Shown here: piece by piece, positions 1-6,488 of the stretch
Position numbering within the stretch: the first letter of the stretch is position 1
Layout of the letters: each line of letters opens with the position of its first letter
Source: Flavobacteriales bacterium
GTDB taxonomy: Bacteria > Bacteroidota > Bacteroidia > UBA10329
Assembly (NCBI GenBank): GCA_020635535.1
Contig: JACJZP010000030.1
Coordinates: 1-11,215, forward strand
DNA: 11,215 nucleotides
Direction: 5' to 3'
Made by a program: the position numbers and the translations under genes
The notes under the pieces: model-generated
Seen by the model: only the letters and a program-made list of their open reading frames with translations
Told to the model about the DNA's origin: nothing
The model's database searches: none

Positions 1-1
1 G

Positions 2-1693
2 ACATTCTTCGGAGTGATGATACTCGGAACGGGAATTCTGATGGGTGGCGCTTGGGCGTACGAAGCGTTGAGTTTCGGTGGTTTCTGGGCGTGGGACCCC
101 GTGGAGAATTCGAGCCTTGTGCCATGGTTGACCTTGGTGGGAGCGGCACACGTTATGGTCATTCAGAAAAACCGTGGGCAATCGCTCATCATGACGTTCG
201 TGCTTACTGTGGCAACGTTCATTCTTATTCTGTACTCAACCTTCCTTACGCGAAGCGGAATTTTGGGCGATACTTCGGTACACGCCTTCACTGATCTTGG
301 CATGTCGGGGCAATTGTTGGTGTACCTGTTGGCCTTCACGGTGCTTGCCATTGTGCTGCTCATCATCAACTGGAAAGACATTCCGAAATCGAAGGATGAG
401 GACAGTCTTTACTCGCGTGAGTTCTGGATGTTCATCGGTGCGTTGGTGCTGGTCATTTCCTCGTTCCAGATCATGTTCACCACGTCCATTCCCGTGTGGA
501 ACAAACTCTTCGGAACCAACCTCGCACCGCCACTCGACCCGATTGCGCATTACAACAGTTTTCAGTTGCCGCTGGCCATCATTCTGGCCATTCTCATCGC
601 GGTAACGCAGTTCTTCAAATACAAGAAAACCGACCCGCAGGAACTCACAAAGAACCTGACCATTCCGTTCATCCTTGCGTTGGTCGGAACGGTGGGCATC
701 GGCCTTGCCATGCATTACAGTAACGTGCTGTATTACGCTATGCTGTTCACTTCGCTGTTCCTCATTTTCGCCAATGCGTTCTACTGGTTCAAGGTGCTGA
801 AAGGCAAGGTGAAAGTGGCGGGAGCTTCCGTGGCGCATATCGGTTTTGGGATGATCTTATTGGGCGCATTCCTCAGCACATCCAAAACGCAGGTCATTTC
901 CATGAACACGTCTGGAATGGATGTGGAAAGTCTGGGGAAGCAGGGCGATTTCAGCAACCGCGAGAACATCCTGATGATGAAGGGCGATACGCTGCGGATG
1001 GCCGATTACTTCGTGACGTATGTGGGCAAGCAGAAGGAAGGCGTAAACGTCTTCTATCAGGTCGATTATCTGACCAAGACGGGCAACGATTACAACCTTG
1101 CGTTCTCGCTGCATCCGCGTGTACAGACCAACCCAAGGATGGGAAATATTGCGGAGCCAGACACACGCCATTTCCTGCATAAGGACATCTACAGTTTTGT
1201 AACCTACGCGGAGGTGGAAACCGAAGAAGCGAAGGAAAAACCTGAGGATTACAAGAACACCGAGACCAAGCAATTGGCTCCTGGCGATACACTTTTCGCG
1301 GGGCAGGCGCTGATTATCTTCAATGGTTTCGACCGCAATGTGGATCGCGCCAAGTACAATTTGCAGGAAGGTGATATTGCCGTGGCGGCAAGTCTTACCG
1401 CATTGGATATTTCTGGCAAGCAAACGCCACTTACACCGCTTTATGTGATCCGAGATCGAATGGCCATTCCCGTTCCTGCTGAGATGGAAGAACTCGGTCT
1501 GCGGTTGATCGTCAATAAGGTGCTGCCCGAAGACGGCAAAGTGGAAATTGCGCTCTACGAAAAGCCTGATGCCTACAAGGAATTCATCGTGATGCAGGCC
1601 ATGATCTTCCCATGGATCAACATCCTTTGGGCAGGCTGCGTGGTGATGGTCATCGGTACGGTGATGGCGATACGCAGGAGGTTGAGGTCTTAG
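2..1693 (+). CDS. ccmF: Cytochrome c maturation heme lyase CcmF (C-terminal part, 5' end outside window)
   Basis: The open frame enters from the left edge (first full codon at base 2), so the N-terminal part is missing. CcmF-type proteins are membrane subunits that attach heme to apocytochrome c on the outer face of the inner membrane. The visible part begins in the heme-handling WWD-type segment (GGFWAWDPVENSSLVPWL). This is followed by the conserved TFLTRSGILGDTSVHAF stretch with its His, several hydrophobic membrane segments, a long extracytoplasmic domain (about 240 residues, rich in charged residues) and a final membrane helix ending in RRRLRS. The last helix after a periplasmic domain is typical of CcmF and argues against the shorter CcsA/CcmC proteins, though all share the WWD domain. 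No other ccm gene is visible downstream; the remainder of a ccm cluster, if any, would lie to the left. The 3' end runs into a 9-bp-word hairpin that may serve as its terminator (inference). Confidence 0.88.
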   Translation, partial: TFFGVMILGTGILMGGAWAYEALSFGGFWAWDPVENSSLVPWLTLVGAAHVMVIQKNRGQSLIMTFVLTVATFILILYSTFLTRSGILGDTSVHAFTDLGMSGQLLVYLLAFTVLAIVLLIINWKDIPKSKDEDSLYSREFWMFIGALVLVISSFQIMFTTSIPVWNKLFGTNLAPPLDPIAHYNSFQLPLAIILAILIAVTQFFKYKKTDPQELTKNLTIPFILALVGTVGIGLAMHYSNVLYYAMLFTSLFLIFANAFYWFKVLKGKVKVAGASVAHIGFGMILLGAFLSTSKTQVISMNTSGMDVESLGKQGDFSNRENILMMKGDTLRMADYFVTYVGKQKEGVNVFYQVDYLTKTGNDYNLAFSLHPRVQTNPRMGNIAEPDTRHFLHKDIYSFVTYAEVETEEAKEKPEDYKNTETKQLAPGDTLFAGQALIIFNGFDRNVDRAKYNLQEGDIAVAASLTALDISGKQTPLTPLYVIRDRMAIPVPAEMEELGLRLIVNKVLPEDGKVEIALYEKPDAYKEFIVMQAMIFPWINILWAGCVVMVIGTVMAIRRRLRS

Positions 1694-1696
1694 AAT

Positions 1697-1770
1697 ACGG
1701 ATAACACAAATTGGACTGATTTTCGCGGATTTTATCTCCGATCATCCGCAAAACCCGCGTAATCCGTGTT
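1697..1770. repeat. Intergenic hairpin with arms of 9-bp tandem words (ATCCGTGTT type)
   Basis: This begins three bases after the ccmF stop. The left arm reads as four 9-bp words: ACGGATAAC, ACAAATTGG, ACTGATTTT and CGCGGATTT (1697-1732). The right arm reads as three words on the complementary theme: ATCCGCAAA, ACCCGCGTA and ATCCGTGTT (1744-1770). Outer ACGGAT pairs with ATCCGT, and inner GCGGAT pairs with ATCCGC. From memory, similar 'AATCCGTG' repeats are scattered in Bacteroidota genomes. It lies between ccmF and the 3' end of the convergent toxin gene, so a two-way terminator role is possible but not shown; there is no clear T-tract. Confidence 0.7.
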
Positions 1771-1774
1771 CACT

Positions 1775-2110
1775 CTAAAGGTTCTTTATCAGCGCAGAAA
1801 GTTCCTTGTCGGTAATAGTAGCCGTCTCGCTCTTATCGTAAATGGCCAGCAACGTAACGGTCTTTTCGTCAATGCTTATCACGGTATCAACGTAGGTGAT
1901 AACCCTTGCGCCACCACTTTTGCCTTTTCCTTTGCTTGAGATCTTTACACGGATCTTGAATGCATTCTGCCCCAACGGAGTACCGCTTTCAGGGGCTTTC
2001 AGCAGGGTAGTTTCAAGTTCTTGTAATTCCTTTTTGAGGGAAGGATATTTTTTCAGCAGTTTCTTTGCCTGTCGCTGAAAACCCTTGGATGCCTTTACCT
2101 TAACATTCAT
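1775..2110 (-). CDS. RelE/ParE-superfamily toxin of a type II toxin-antitoxin pair
   Basis: A small basic protein of 111 residues. The Lys-rich N-terminal helices (KKLLKKYPSLKKEL) are followed by a spacer with the PLGQNAFKIRV strand, a Lys/Gly-rich SKGKGKSGGARVITY segment and the ending VTLLAIYDKSE. This order (two helices, then an antiparallel sheet closing with a LLAIYDKSE-type strand) is characteristic of RelE/ParE-fold proteins, most of which are ribosome-dependent mRNA endonucleases or gyrase poisons. Which activity applies here cannot be read from the sequence. Its start codon lies inside the upstream antitoxin gene (11-base overlap), the usual antitoxin-first, translationally coupled arrangement. 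The family call is fairly safe; toxicity is inference. It converges with ccmF. Confidence 0.75.
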   Translation of the reverse strand: MNVKVKASKGFQRQAKKLLKKYPSLKKELQELETTLLKAPESGTPLGQNAFKIRVKISSKGKGKSGGARVITYVDTVISIDEKTVTLLAIYDKSETATITDKELSALIKNL

Positions 2111-2318
2111 CCAAGAAATCGGAAAGGTTCTTCAACTCTTTTCTCTTCTTTTTGGCCTCTTTCATTTCAGATACACCCTCGGCAATGGTTTGGAATACAT
2201 CGAGCTTGTTCTGAAGAGCGTCCAATTTCTTGCGCTGCTTTTCCCATTCCTCAAACGGAATGATCACGGACTTTTTCTTGCCCTCATCATCAACAATATA
2301 TTGAACGCTTCTGCCCAT
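2100..2318 (-). CDS. Small antitoxin-like protein paired with the RelE/ParE toxin
   Basis: A 72-residue protein that begins MGRSVQYIVDDEGKKKSVII, a short strand-turn-strand start seen in many Phd/YefM-like and related antitoxins. A long charged helix follows (PFEEWEKQRKKLDALQNKLD), then a Lys/Glu-rich C-terminal tail ending DFLDEC, of the kind that usually wraps the toxin. It precedes the toxin gene and overlaps it by 11 bases. No clear helix-turn-helix is visible, so whether it binds DNA itself is uncertain. The identification rests mainly on gene position, size and the N-terminal pattern. A 10-bp palindrome lies just upstream of its start and is a possible operator. Confidence 0.65.
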   Translation of the reverse strand: MGRSVQYIVDDEGKKKSVIIPFEEWEKQRKKLDALQNKLDVFQTIAEGVSEMKEAKKKRKELKNLSDFLDEC

Positions 2319-2323
2319 CTTAA

Positions 2324-2333
2324 CTCAATTGAG
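2324..2333. promoter_or_regulatory. Perfect 10-bp palindrome upstream of antitoxin start, possible operator
   Basis: CTCAATTGAG is a perfect palindrome ending five bases upstream of the antitoxin start codon. Type II modules are commonly autoregulated through palindromes at this position, which is the only reason for the call. Palindromes of this length occur by chance, and symmetry does not extend further outward. Confidence 0.25.
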
Positions 2334-2352
2334 AACATAAAGGTCAGTATTT

Positions 2353-2388
2353 ATCTGTGAAAATCAGTCTCGTCAGTTAAATCTGCGT
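2353..2388. repeat. Second, single-arm copy of the 9-bp-word repeat
   Basis: Four consecutive 9-bp words: ATCTGTGAA, AATCAGTCT, CGTCAGTTA and AATCTGCGT. They match the right arm of the hairpin at 1744-1770 in the same orientation (consensus near AATCYGYGT), but no matching left arm is present. Together with that hairpin it brackets the toxin-antitoxin pair. The copy is diverged, so the match depends on period and word pattern and not on exact identity. Confidence 0.5.
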
Positions 2389-2406
2389 TCTATTTACCTT
2401 CATCCC

Positions 2407-3822
2407 GTGGAGATACAGAAACGCATTGGGTTTGTGTTGGGGCCATTGGCCTTTCTGCTGGTGTGGCTGTTGGAGTTGGGCCCAACCGAACTGGCCTCGA
2501 AAGTGCTGGCTGTGGCCGCTTGGATGCTCATCTGGTGGATAACCGAAGCACTTCCCATTTTCATCACCGCTATACTACCCATGGTGTTCTTCCCCGCATT
2601 GGGAATCATGGGATTGAAAGACACATTCGTTCCATATGGTAGTCCCATCATCTTTTTGTTTCTGGGCGGATTCATCATTGCGCTGGCAATGGAAGAACGG
2701 AAGCTGCACGAGCGCATCGCTTATGGTCTGGTGCGCATTACGGGCACGAATCTCAAAGGCGTCATCTTCGGATTCATGTTGGCAACGGCCTTGGTCGCCA
2801 TGTGGATAAGCAACACGGCCACAGCGGTGATGATGCTTCCGATTGCCGTTTCCGTCATTGCCTTAGTAAAGGAACAGGCCGATGAGGTCACGTTCAAGCG
2901 GTTCAGTTTGCTCTTGATGTTGGGCATTGCTTATGCGGCCAACATTGGTGGAACGGTCACGCTTATCGGCACGCCACCCAACGTGGTATTCGCGGGTTAT
3001 TACTTCGAACATTTCCAAACGGAGTTTGCATTCAGTCGGTGGTTGATGATCGGTATCCCTTGTGGCACGCTGCTGCTGTTGGGAACCTATTTTCTGCTGA
3101 CACGCTTGCTGTATCCACTTCGATCGCAGCAGATAGATGGCGTGGAGGAACTCTTCGACCGCAAATGGAAGGAATTGGGCAGAATGCAACTGCCCGAGAA
3201 GCTGGTGCTGGTGGTTTTCAGCCTCACGGTGTTCTGTTGGGTGTTTGCGGTGCAGATCAACCACCTCATCGGAACCAATGCCCTCAACAACACCAACATT
3301 GCCATGGGCGGTGGACTGCTCATGTTCCTGGTGCCTGTTTCGTGGAAGAAGGGAGAATTTGTGCTTCACTGGGAAAGCACGACCAAACTGCCTTGGGGTA
3401 TTCTCATTCTGTTCGGTGGTGGACTTTCCCTAGCTAGTGGACTGGAAGCCGCTGGCATGATCGACCTTTTGGGCGATTGGGTGGCCAATTCCTTCAATGG
3501 GTCCGTGTTTGTCCTGTGCTTGGTGCTGACGGCCGTGGCGCTGTTTGCCACCGAAGTGATGAGCAACGTGGCGTTGGTAACGGTGTTGTTGCCGGTGGTG
3601 TTCGGTATTGCCGAGAAGAGTGGGGTGGATGCCACCTATCTAACCATACCGGTGACCCTTGCGGCAAGCTGTGCCTTCATGATGCCCATTTCAACGCCAC
3701 CGAACGCAGTGGTCTATTCCAGCGGTCACATCAAGGTATCTGAAATGATGAAAGCTGGAATTTGGATCAACCTCTTGGCCATTGCGGTCATTGTCGGGTT
3801 GATGCAGTTGATTCCTGTTTGA
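2407..3822 (+). CDS. DASS/SLC13-family sodium:anion (dicarboxylate or sulfate) symporter
   Basis: A polytopic inner-membrane protein of 471 residues, the normal length for bacterial divalent anion:Na+ symporters of the VcINDY type. The two pseudo-symmetric halves each carry the expected substrate/sodium signatures. The first half has SNTATAVMMLP (SNT at residues 135-137) and IGTPPNVVF (about 187-195). The second half has TEVMSNVALVTVLLP (SNV at 386-388) and STPPNAVVYSSG (about 429-440). SNV in place of the second SNT is also found in some family members. The substrate cannot be decided from these motifs. The start is GTG; no ATG occurs before residue 40, and a later start would remove the first membrane helix. 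There is no Shine-Dalgarno sequence; the only -7-like sequence nearby (TACCTTCA, 2395-2402) has two mismatches. It is likely transcribed alone. Confidence 0.85.
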   Translation: MEIQKRIGFVLGPLAFLLVWLLELGPTELASKVLAVAAWMLIWWITEALPIFITAILPMVFFPALGIMGLKDTFVPYGSPIIFLFLGGFIIALAMEERKLHERIAYGLVRITGTNLKGVIFGFMLATALVAMWISNTATAVMMLPIAVSVIALVKEQADEVTFKRFSLLLMLGIAYAANIGGTVTLIGTPPNVVFAGYYFEHFQTEFAFSRWLMIGIPCGTLLLLGTYFLLTRLLYPLRSQQIDGVEELFDRKWKELGRMQLPEKLVLVVFSLTVFCWVFAVQINHLIGTNALNNTNIAMGGGLLMFLVPVSWKKGEFVLHWESTTKLPWGILILFGGGLSLASGLEAAGMIDLLGDWVANSFNGSVFVLCLVLTAVALFATEVMSNVALVTVLLPVVFGIAEKSGVDATYLTIPVTLAASCAFMMPISTPPNAVVYSSGHIKVSEMMKAGIWINLLAIAVIVGLMQLIPV

Positions 3823-3829
3823 TTCGGTT

Positions 3830-4010
3830 TAATCCCCCGACATCATTCCACAAGCTCGATGATGCCACCCCCTTTAGAAGGGGAATGGGGCGCTGTGCTA
3901 TCCAAAGCGTTCTTAGAAAACCGAGTCGTGGCAGGTATTTGCTAACCATATCAAATTGGTACGGCCTCCGTCCTCCTTTGTAAAGGAGGTGCCGAGGAAC
4001 GAGGCAGAGG
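3830..4010. repeat. Derived copy of the paired-hairpin CCTCC/GGAGG intergenic element
   Basis: The gap between the symporter and the DUF2520 gene (3823-4028) is mostly this element. A left hairpin has arms CCCCTT/AAGGGG around TAG (3869-3883). A right hairpin has perfect 8-bp arms CCTCCTTT/AAAGGAGG around GT (3972-3989). After the right hairpin, GTGCCGAGGAACGAGG resembles the right end of the complete copy at 4903-4920 (GTGGCCGAAGGCCGAG). The left end is weaker (AATCCCCCGAC at 3831-3841, then an insertion carrying ATCAT/ATGAT). The roughly 90-base spacer between the hairpins shows no gene. The assignment of the right half is good, and of the left half tentative. Confidence 0.5.
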
Positions 4011-4016
4011 ATTGTA

Positions 4017-4024
4017 TAGTTTCG
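4017..4024 (+). promoter_or_regulatory. Possible -7 promoter box (one mismatch) ahead of the DUF2520 gene
   Basis: TAGTTTCG differs at one base from the Bacteroidota -7 consensus TAnnTTTG. It ends four bases before the ATG, so transcription from it would start at or inside the first codons (a leaderless transcript). That makes the call weak. Confidence 0.2.
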
Positions 4025-4028
4025 CACC

Positions 4029-4814
4029 ATGCCACTCGAACCTAAAAATGTTGTGCTTATCGGTGCAGGTCACGTGGCCTTCCATTTGGGAAAGGCTCTG
4101 AAGCGTGGAGGCAACAAATTGCTGTTGCTCATTAACCGCGATCAGAAGCGTGGCGAACGCTTGGCATTCGAATTGGGCTGCAAATTCAGCACCGATTTCA
4201 AGGCCATTCCGGACGAGACGGACATCGTGATCATTGCCGTGAAAGACGATGCCATCAGCGAAGTGGCCAGCAAGATCTTCTGCCCGGGGAAAGTGGTGGC
4301 TCATACATCGGGCTCGGTTCCGATGTCGGCTTTGGGCGATGCATCCGACCGTTTAGGCGTTTTCTACCCACTACAGACCATGCACCGAGGTTCGGAGGTG
4401 AACATGAAGGAAGTGCCTTTCTGCATTGAGGGCAGTTCCAACTGGAACGAAGGCATGCTACTGGAATTGGCGCATTCTGTAAGCGATAACGTGCAGGTTC
4501 TGAACTCAGAACAGCGCAGGATTACGCACATCGCAGCGGTCTTCGCTTGTAACTTCACCAACCACTTCTACGCCTTGGCGGATGAGATTCTCCAAAAGAA
4601 CGGCATGGACCTCGACATTCTTCGCCCACTTATCCGAAAGACCGCCAACAACATCAATAACGGCCATCCGAAAGAACTACAAACAGGACCAGCCAAACGT
4701 AATGATACCAAAGTGATGCAAGAGCACCTCGACATGCTCGAAAGCATCTCACCCGAACTCAAAAAGCTTTACGAAGACGTAAGCGAAAGCATCATTAAGA
4801 TGCATCAGAAATGA
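4029..4814 (+). CDS. Rossmann-fold and DUF2520 domain protein (putative NAD(P)-binding oxidoreductase)
   Basis: A 261-residue protein. Residues 7-20 (NVVLIGAGHVAFHL) form the beta-alpha dinucleotide-binding start with GxGxxA. The Rossmann domain continues through DIVIIAVKDDAI and VVAHTSGSVP to about residue 120 with the family-typical GVFYPLQTM. The helical DUF2520 half follows (RRITHIAAVFACNFTNHFYALADEIL at 163-188 and LQTGPAKRND at 217-226), as in 6-phosphogluconate or ketopantoate reductase-like proteins. The family is usually annotated as an F420/NADP-dependent oxidoreductase-like protein, but its substrate is not established to my knowledge. The start is the ATG after a candidate promoter. 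The AAAGGAGG 40 bases upstream belongs to a repeat hairpin and is too far away to be a ribosome site. Its TGA stop forms the left tip of the paired-hairpin element. Confidence 0.82.
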   Translation: MPLEPKNVVLIGAGHVAFHLGKALKRGGNKLLLLINRDQKRGERLAFELGCKFSTDFKAIPDETDIVIIAVKDDAISEVASKIFCPGKVVAHTSGSVPMSALGDASDRLGVFYPLQTMHRGSEVNMKEVPFCIEGSSNWNEGMLLELAHSVSDNVQVLNSEQRRITHIAAVFACNFTNHFYALADEILQKNGMDLDILRPLIRKTANNINNGHPKELQTGPAKRNDTKVMQEHLDMLESISPELKKLYEDVSESIIKMHQK

Positions 4815-4925
4815 CCTCCCCCGACCCCTCCTTGCAAGGAGGGGAGCTGTCTGCTTCCAAATGTTCAGAGTAAACCACCAATTCTCCCCCTTGAAAGGGG
4901 GAGTGGCCGAAGGCCGAGGGGGTCA
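4812..4925. repeat. Complete paired-hairpin CCTCC/GGAGG element between convergent genes
   Basis: The outer ends are inverted: TGACCTCCCCCG (4812-4823) against CCGAGGGGGTCA (4914-4925), 9 of 12 pairing. Inside lie a perfect 20-bp palindrome CCCCTCCTTGCAAGGAGGGG (4825-4844), a spacer of about 40 bases, and a second hairpin with perfect 9-bp arms CTCCCCCTT/AAGGGGGAG around GA (4884-4903). The TGA at the left tip is the stop codon of the DUF2520 gene, and the TCA at the right tip is the stop of the opposite-strand transglutaminase-like gene. It could be a mobile palindromic element, a two-way terminator, or both; no T-tract follows either stem. Related copies lie at 8616-8699 and about 3830-4010. 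Confidence 0.8.
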
Positions 4926-5600
4926 GACTTTCTCAGGAACAGTTCCACTGTCAGGAACCAATAAGCCACGCAACCGCTCGTAGCTGAAGAGATGCGGGTA
5001 GTTGAGCACCATCACAGCCACGAAATATTGCTGCGGGAAATCATCGAACACGCCATGGTAGGCCACATACTCCATGAACTTGTTATCAGCCTTGTCGAAT
5101 TCATGGAACATACTGTCGGTCTCGCCATCAAACTCCAACGGCTCCACGTTAAAAAGCGTGCAGAGTTCCTTATTGAACGCGGGCGTGCATTTTACCCACT
5201 TGCCATCAATATAAAGCTGGGTAATTCCATGCATCGCGAAGATGTCGCTCTTCAGCATTTCAACGAATTTCTCACTGCTTATGTGGTTCACCACATCGGC
5301 AAACTCTAACCGAGATGGAATGCCCACCGCTCTGGCGCAAGCGGCCAAGAAAATGGCTTTATCAATGCAATGCCCGTCACCAACTCTCAAAAGATGACTT
5401 GCAGTAACATCCTCCGGCTTCATCCGTAGGTTGTACGGATTGTATCGGAACCCATCGCGCACTGCGTAGTACAACTTCACCGCTTTTTCCTTATCGGTGG
5501 TAGCGCCTTCGGTGTGTTTCTCGGCAAATGCAACAATCTCAGGGTTATCGCTATCTATATAGAAGGTCGGTTGTAAATGTTCGGGCCGGTATGTATTCAT
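4923..5600 (-). CDS. Transglutaminase-like (papain-fold) superfamily protein
   Basis: A 225-residue protein with no signal peptide, so probably cytoplasmic. The transglutaminase-core pattern is visible: AVKLYYAVRDGFRYNPYN (about 40-57), then the nucleophile segment RVGDGHCIDKAIFLAACARAVGIPSR with candidate catalytic Cys78, then FAMHGITQLYIDGKWVKCTPAFN with candidate His124. In many members the strand after the His carries DPT with the third catalytic residue. Here the corresponding place reads CTPAFN (138-143), so the Asp is replaced or supplied elsewhere. Members act as peptidases, amidases or cross-linking enzymes; the activity here is unknown. The start is the ATG beside an 8-bp-word hairpin that fills the divergent gap to the NUDIX gene. 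The TGA stop forms the right tip of the paired-hairpin element. Confidence 0.75.
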   Translation of the reverse strand: MNTYRPEHLQPTFYIDSDNPEIVAFAEKHTEGATTDKEKAVKLYYAVRDGFRYNPYNLRMKPEDVTASHLLRVGDGHCIDKAIFLAACARAVGIPSRLEFADVVNHISSEKFVEMLKSDIFAMHGITQLYIDGKWVKCTPAFNKELCTLFNVEPLEFDGETDSMFHEFDKADNKFMEYVAYHGVFDDFPQQYFVAVMVLNYPHLFSYERLRGLLVPDSGTVPEKV

Positions 5601-5607
5601 GCTTTGC

Positions 5608-5690
5608 AGTTATTGAGTTACTGGTTATCTGTTACTGAGCTATTCGGTTTAAGCGAAATAATAGCTCAATAACTGAATAACCCAATAACT
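5608..5690. repeat. Intergenic hairpin with arms of 8-bp tandem words (CAATAACT type)
   Basis: The right arm contains three consecutive 8-bp words: CAATAACT, GAATAACC and CAATAACT (5667-5690). The left arm (5608-5644) is the inverted theme GTTATTGA, GTTACTG, GTTATCT, GTTACTGA, with one extra word and scattered mismatches. Innermost, GAGCTATT pairs with AATAGCTC. A further word cluster (AATAACC..., CTCAATAACAAATAACC) recurs at about 5740-5766. It fills the divergent gap between the transglutaminase-like gene and the NUDIX gene, where both promoters must lie. Confidence 0.7.
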
Positions 5691-5766
5691 CCATTGGTTT
5701 GGGTTACTCGGAGCAAAGGTTCAACAATTTCACTCCACAATAACCATTTACTCAATAACAAATAAC

Positions 5767-5774
5767 CAATTTTG
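5767..5774 (+). promoter_or_regulatory. Possible -7 promoter box (one mismatch) ahead of the NUDIX gene
   Basis: CAATTTTG differs at its first base from the Bacteroidota -7 consensus TAnnTTTG and ends six bases before the ATG used here. Its TTG would extend the open frame upstream by three codons, which is why the ATG at 5781 was preferred as the start. Confidence 0.3.
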
Positions 5775-5780
5775 TTCGCC

Positions 5781-6428
5781 ATGATGGATGAACTGACCGC
5801 ACGATTGTCTGAAAGGATGGCTTCTCCCTTGCCAGGGTTGCAAGCGCAGTTGCGTATGGCCAGTGGTCTACGAGTGAAAGCCGTGAAACATGGAATGCCA
5901 GACACATCGAAGGCAAGGATCGGTGCTGTGCTTATTGCGCTGTATCCTGATGAGAACGGCATTGTGCGCACCGTGCTGATGAAGCGTCCTGATTACGATG
6001 GAACACATGCAGGCCAAGTGAGTTTTCCTGGAGGGAAGATGGAAGAGGCTGACGGGTCGGTGGTTCAGACTGCTTTGCGTGAGGCCGAAGAGGAAGTGAA
6101 TATCAGAGCAGACGAAGTCAACGTTATCGGCCAATTGACCGAACTCTATATACCACCAAGCAACTTCTTGGTGCACCCGGTTTTGGGCATTCTTGAAAAA
6201 CCACCCCTTCTCATCCCAGATGAACATGAGGTGCAGAGCATTCACATTCCCGAGATTAGCTACCTGCTGCGCGATGACATCATCGAGGAAAAGGACATTG
6301 TTCTCAGCTCGGGTTTTAAGATGCGTACACCATATTTTAAGGTTGATGGCCACACCGTTTGGGGGGCAACGGCCATGATCATTTCCGAATTGAAGCACGT
6401 GTTCCGAGAAATAGGGTTGAAGGGTTAG
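5781..6428 (+). CDS. NUDIX hydrolase, CoA pyrophosphatase (NudL-like) type
   Basis: A 215-residue protein. The CoA-pyrophosphatase signature lies at about residues 66-86: VLMKRPDYDGTHAGQVSFPG, then GK. It leads straight into the Nudix box at 84-108 (GGKMEEADGSVV...REAEEEVNI). REAEEEV matches the form typical of NudL, with the Glu cluster that binds divalent metal. NudL-type enzymes cleave CoA and its derivatives to 4'-phosphopantetheine and 3',5'-ADP; this activity is inferred from the family. The C-terminal half (IPEISYLLRDDIIEEKDI..., PYFKVDGHTVWGATAMIISEL) also fits that subfamily. Adjacent ATGs lie at 5781 and 5784; the upstream TTG at 5772 is part of a promoter-like box. No Shine-Dalgarno sequence is visible. 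Confidence 0.85.
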   Translation: MMDELTARLSERMASPLPGLQAQLRMASGLRVKAVKHGMPDTSKARIGAVLIALYPDENGIVRTVLMKRPDYDGTHAGQVSFPGGKMEEADGSVVQTALREAEEEVNIRADEVNVIGQLTELYIPPSNFLVHPVLGILEKPPLLIPDEHEVQSIHIPEISYLLRDDIIEEKDIVLSSGFKMRTPYFKVDGHTVWGATAMIISELKHVFREIGLKG

Positions 6429-6460
6429 AAGACGAGATTCTAAAGGTTCGGTCGGAGTGT

Positions 6461-6468
6461 TACTTTTG
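6461..6468 (+). promoter_or_regulatory. Bacteroidota-type -7 promoter box of the WG-repeat gene
   Basis: TACTTTTG is an exact match to TAnnTTTG, 20 bases before the ATG, so transcription would begin about 13 bases upstream of the start codon. No good -33 TTG is seen at the expected distance. It lies just after the NUDIX stop, so this gene probably has its own promoter. Confidence 0.5.
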
Positions 6469-6488
6469 TTCTCCCACGTTATCCCGCT

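Noticed and set aside
236..838. A 200-residue open frame on the minus strand inside ccmF
   Set aside because: It lies wholly opposite a strongly conserved CcmF coding region, and its translation is His/Arg/Glu/Gln-rich with no recognisable domain.
857..1423. A 188-residue open frame on the minus strand inside ccmF
   Set aside because: It is opposite the CcmF periplasmic domain and last part of the membrane region, with no family pattern, and is best explained as a by-product of codon use on the real gene.
2863..3369. A 168-residue minus-strand open frame inside the symporter gene
   Set aside because: It is antisense to conserved DASS motifs, with a low-complexity His/Gln-rich translation.
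2407..3822. SNV in place of the second SNT motif as a sign of a broken symporter
   Set aside because: SNV at this place is known in functional SLC13 family members, and all other motifs are intact.
3982..3989. AAAGGAGG as a strong Shine-Dalgarno sequence for the DUF2520 gene
   Set aside because: It is 40 bases from the ATG and is one arm of a perfect hairpin belonging to the intergenic element. Other genes here lack Shine-Dalgarno sequences.
4812..4925. The paired-hairpin element as a standard intrinsic terminator
   Set aside because: The stems are strong, but neither is followed by a T-tract on either strand and there are two stems within inverted ends, so a plain intrinsic terminator does not explain the whole structure. 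A termination role remains possible.
5608..5766. The AATAAC-rich repeats as a CRISPR array
   Set aside because: The words are only 8 bp, contiguous and in both orientations, with no spacers of regular length and no cas genes.
5864..6104. The Nudix box as degenerate because it lacks the canonical spacing and Gly
   Set aside because: The REAEEEV form with this spacing is normal for NudL-type CoA pyrophosphatases.
5868..6398. A 176-residue minus-strand open frame inside the NUDIX gene
   Set aside because: It is antisense to the Nudix box and shows no domain or signal.
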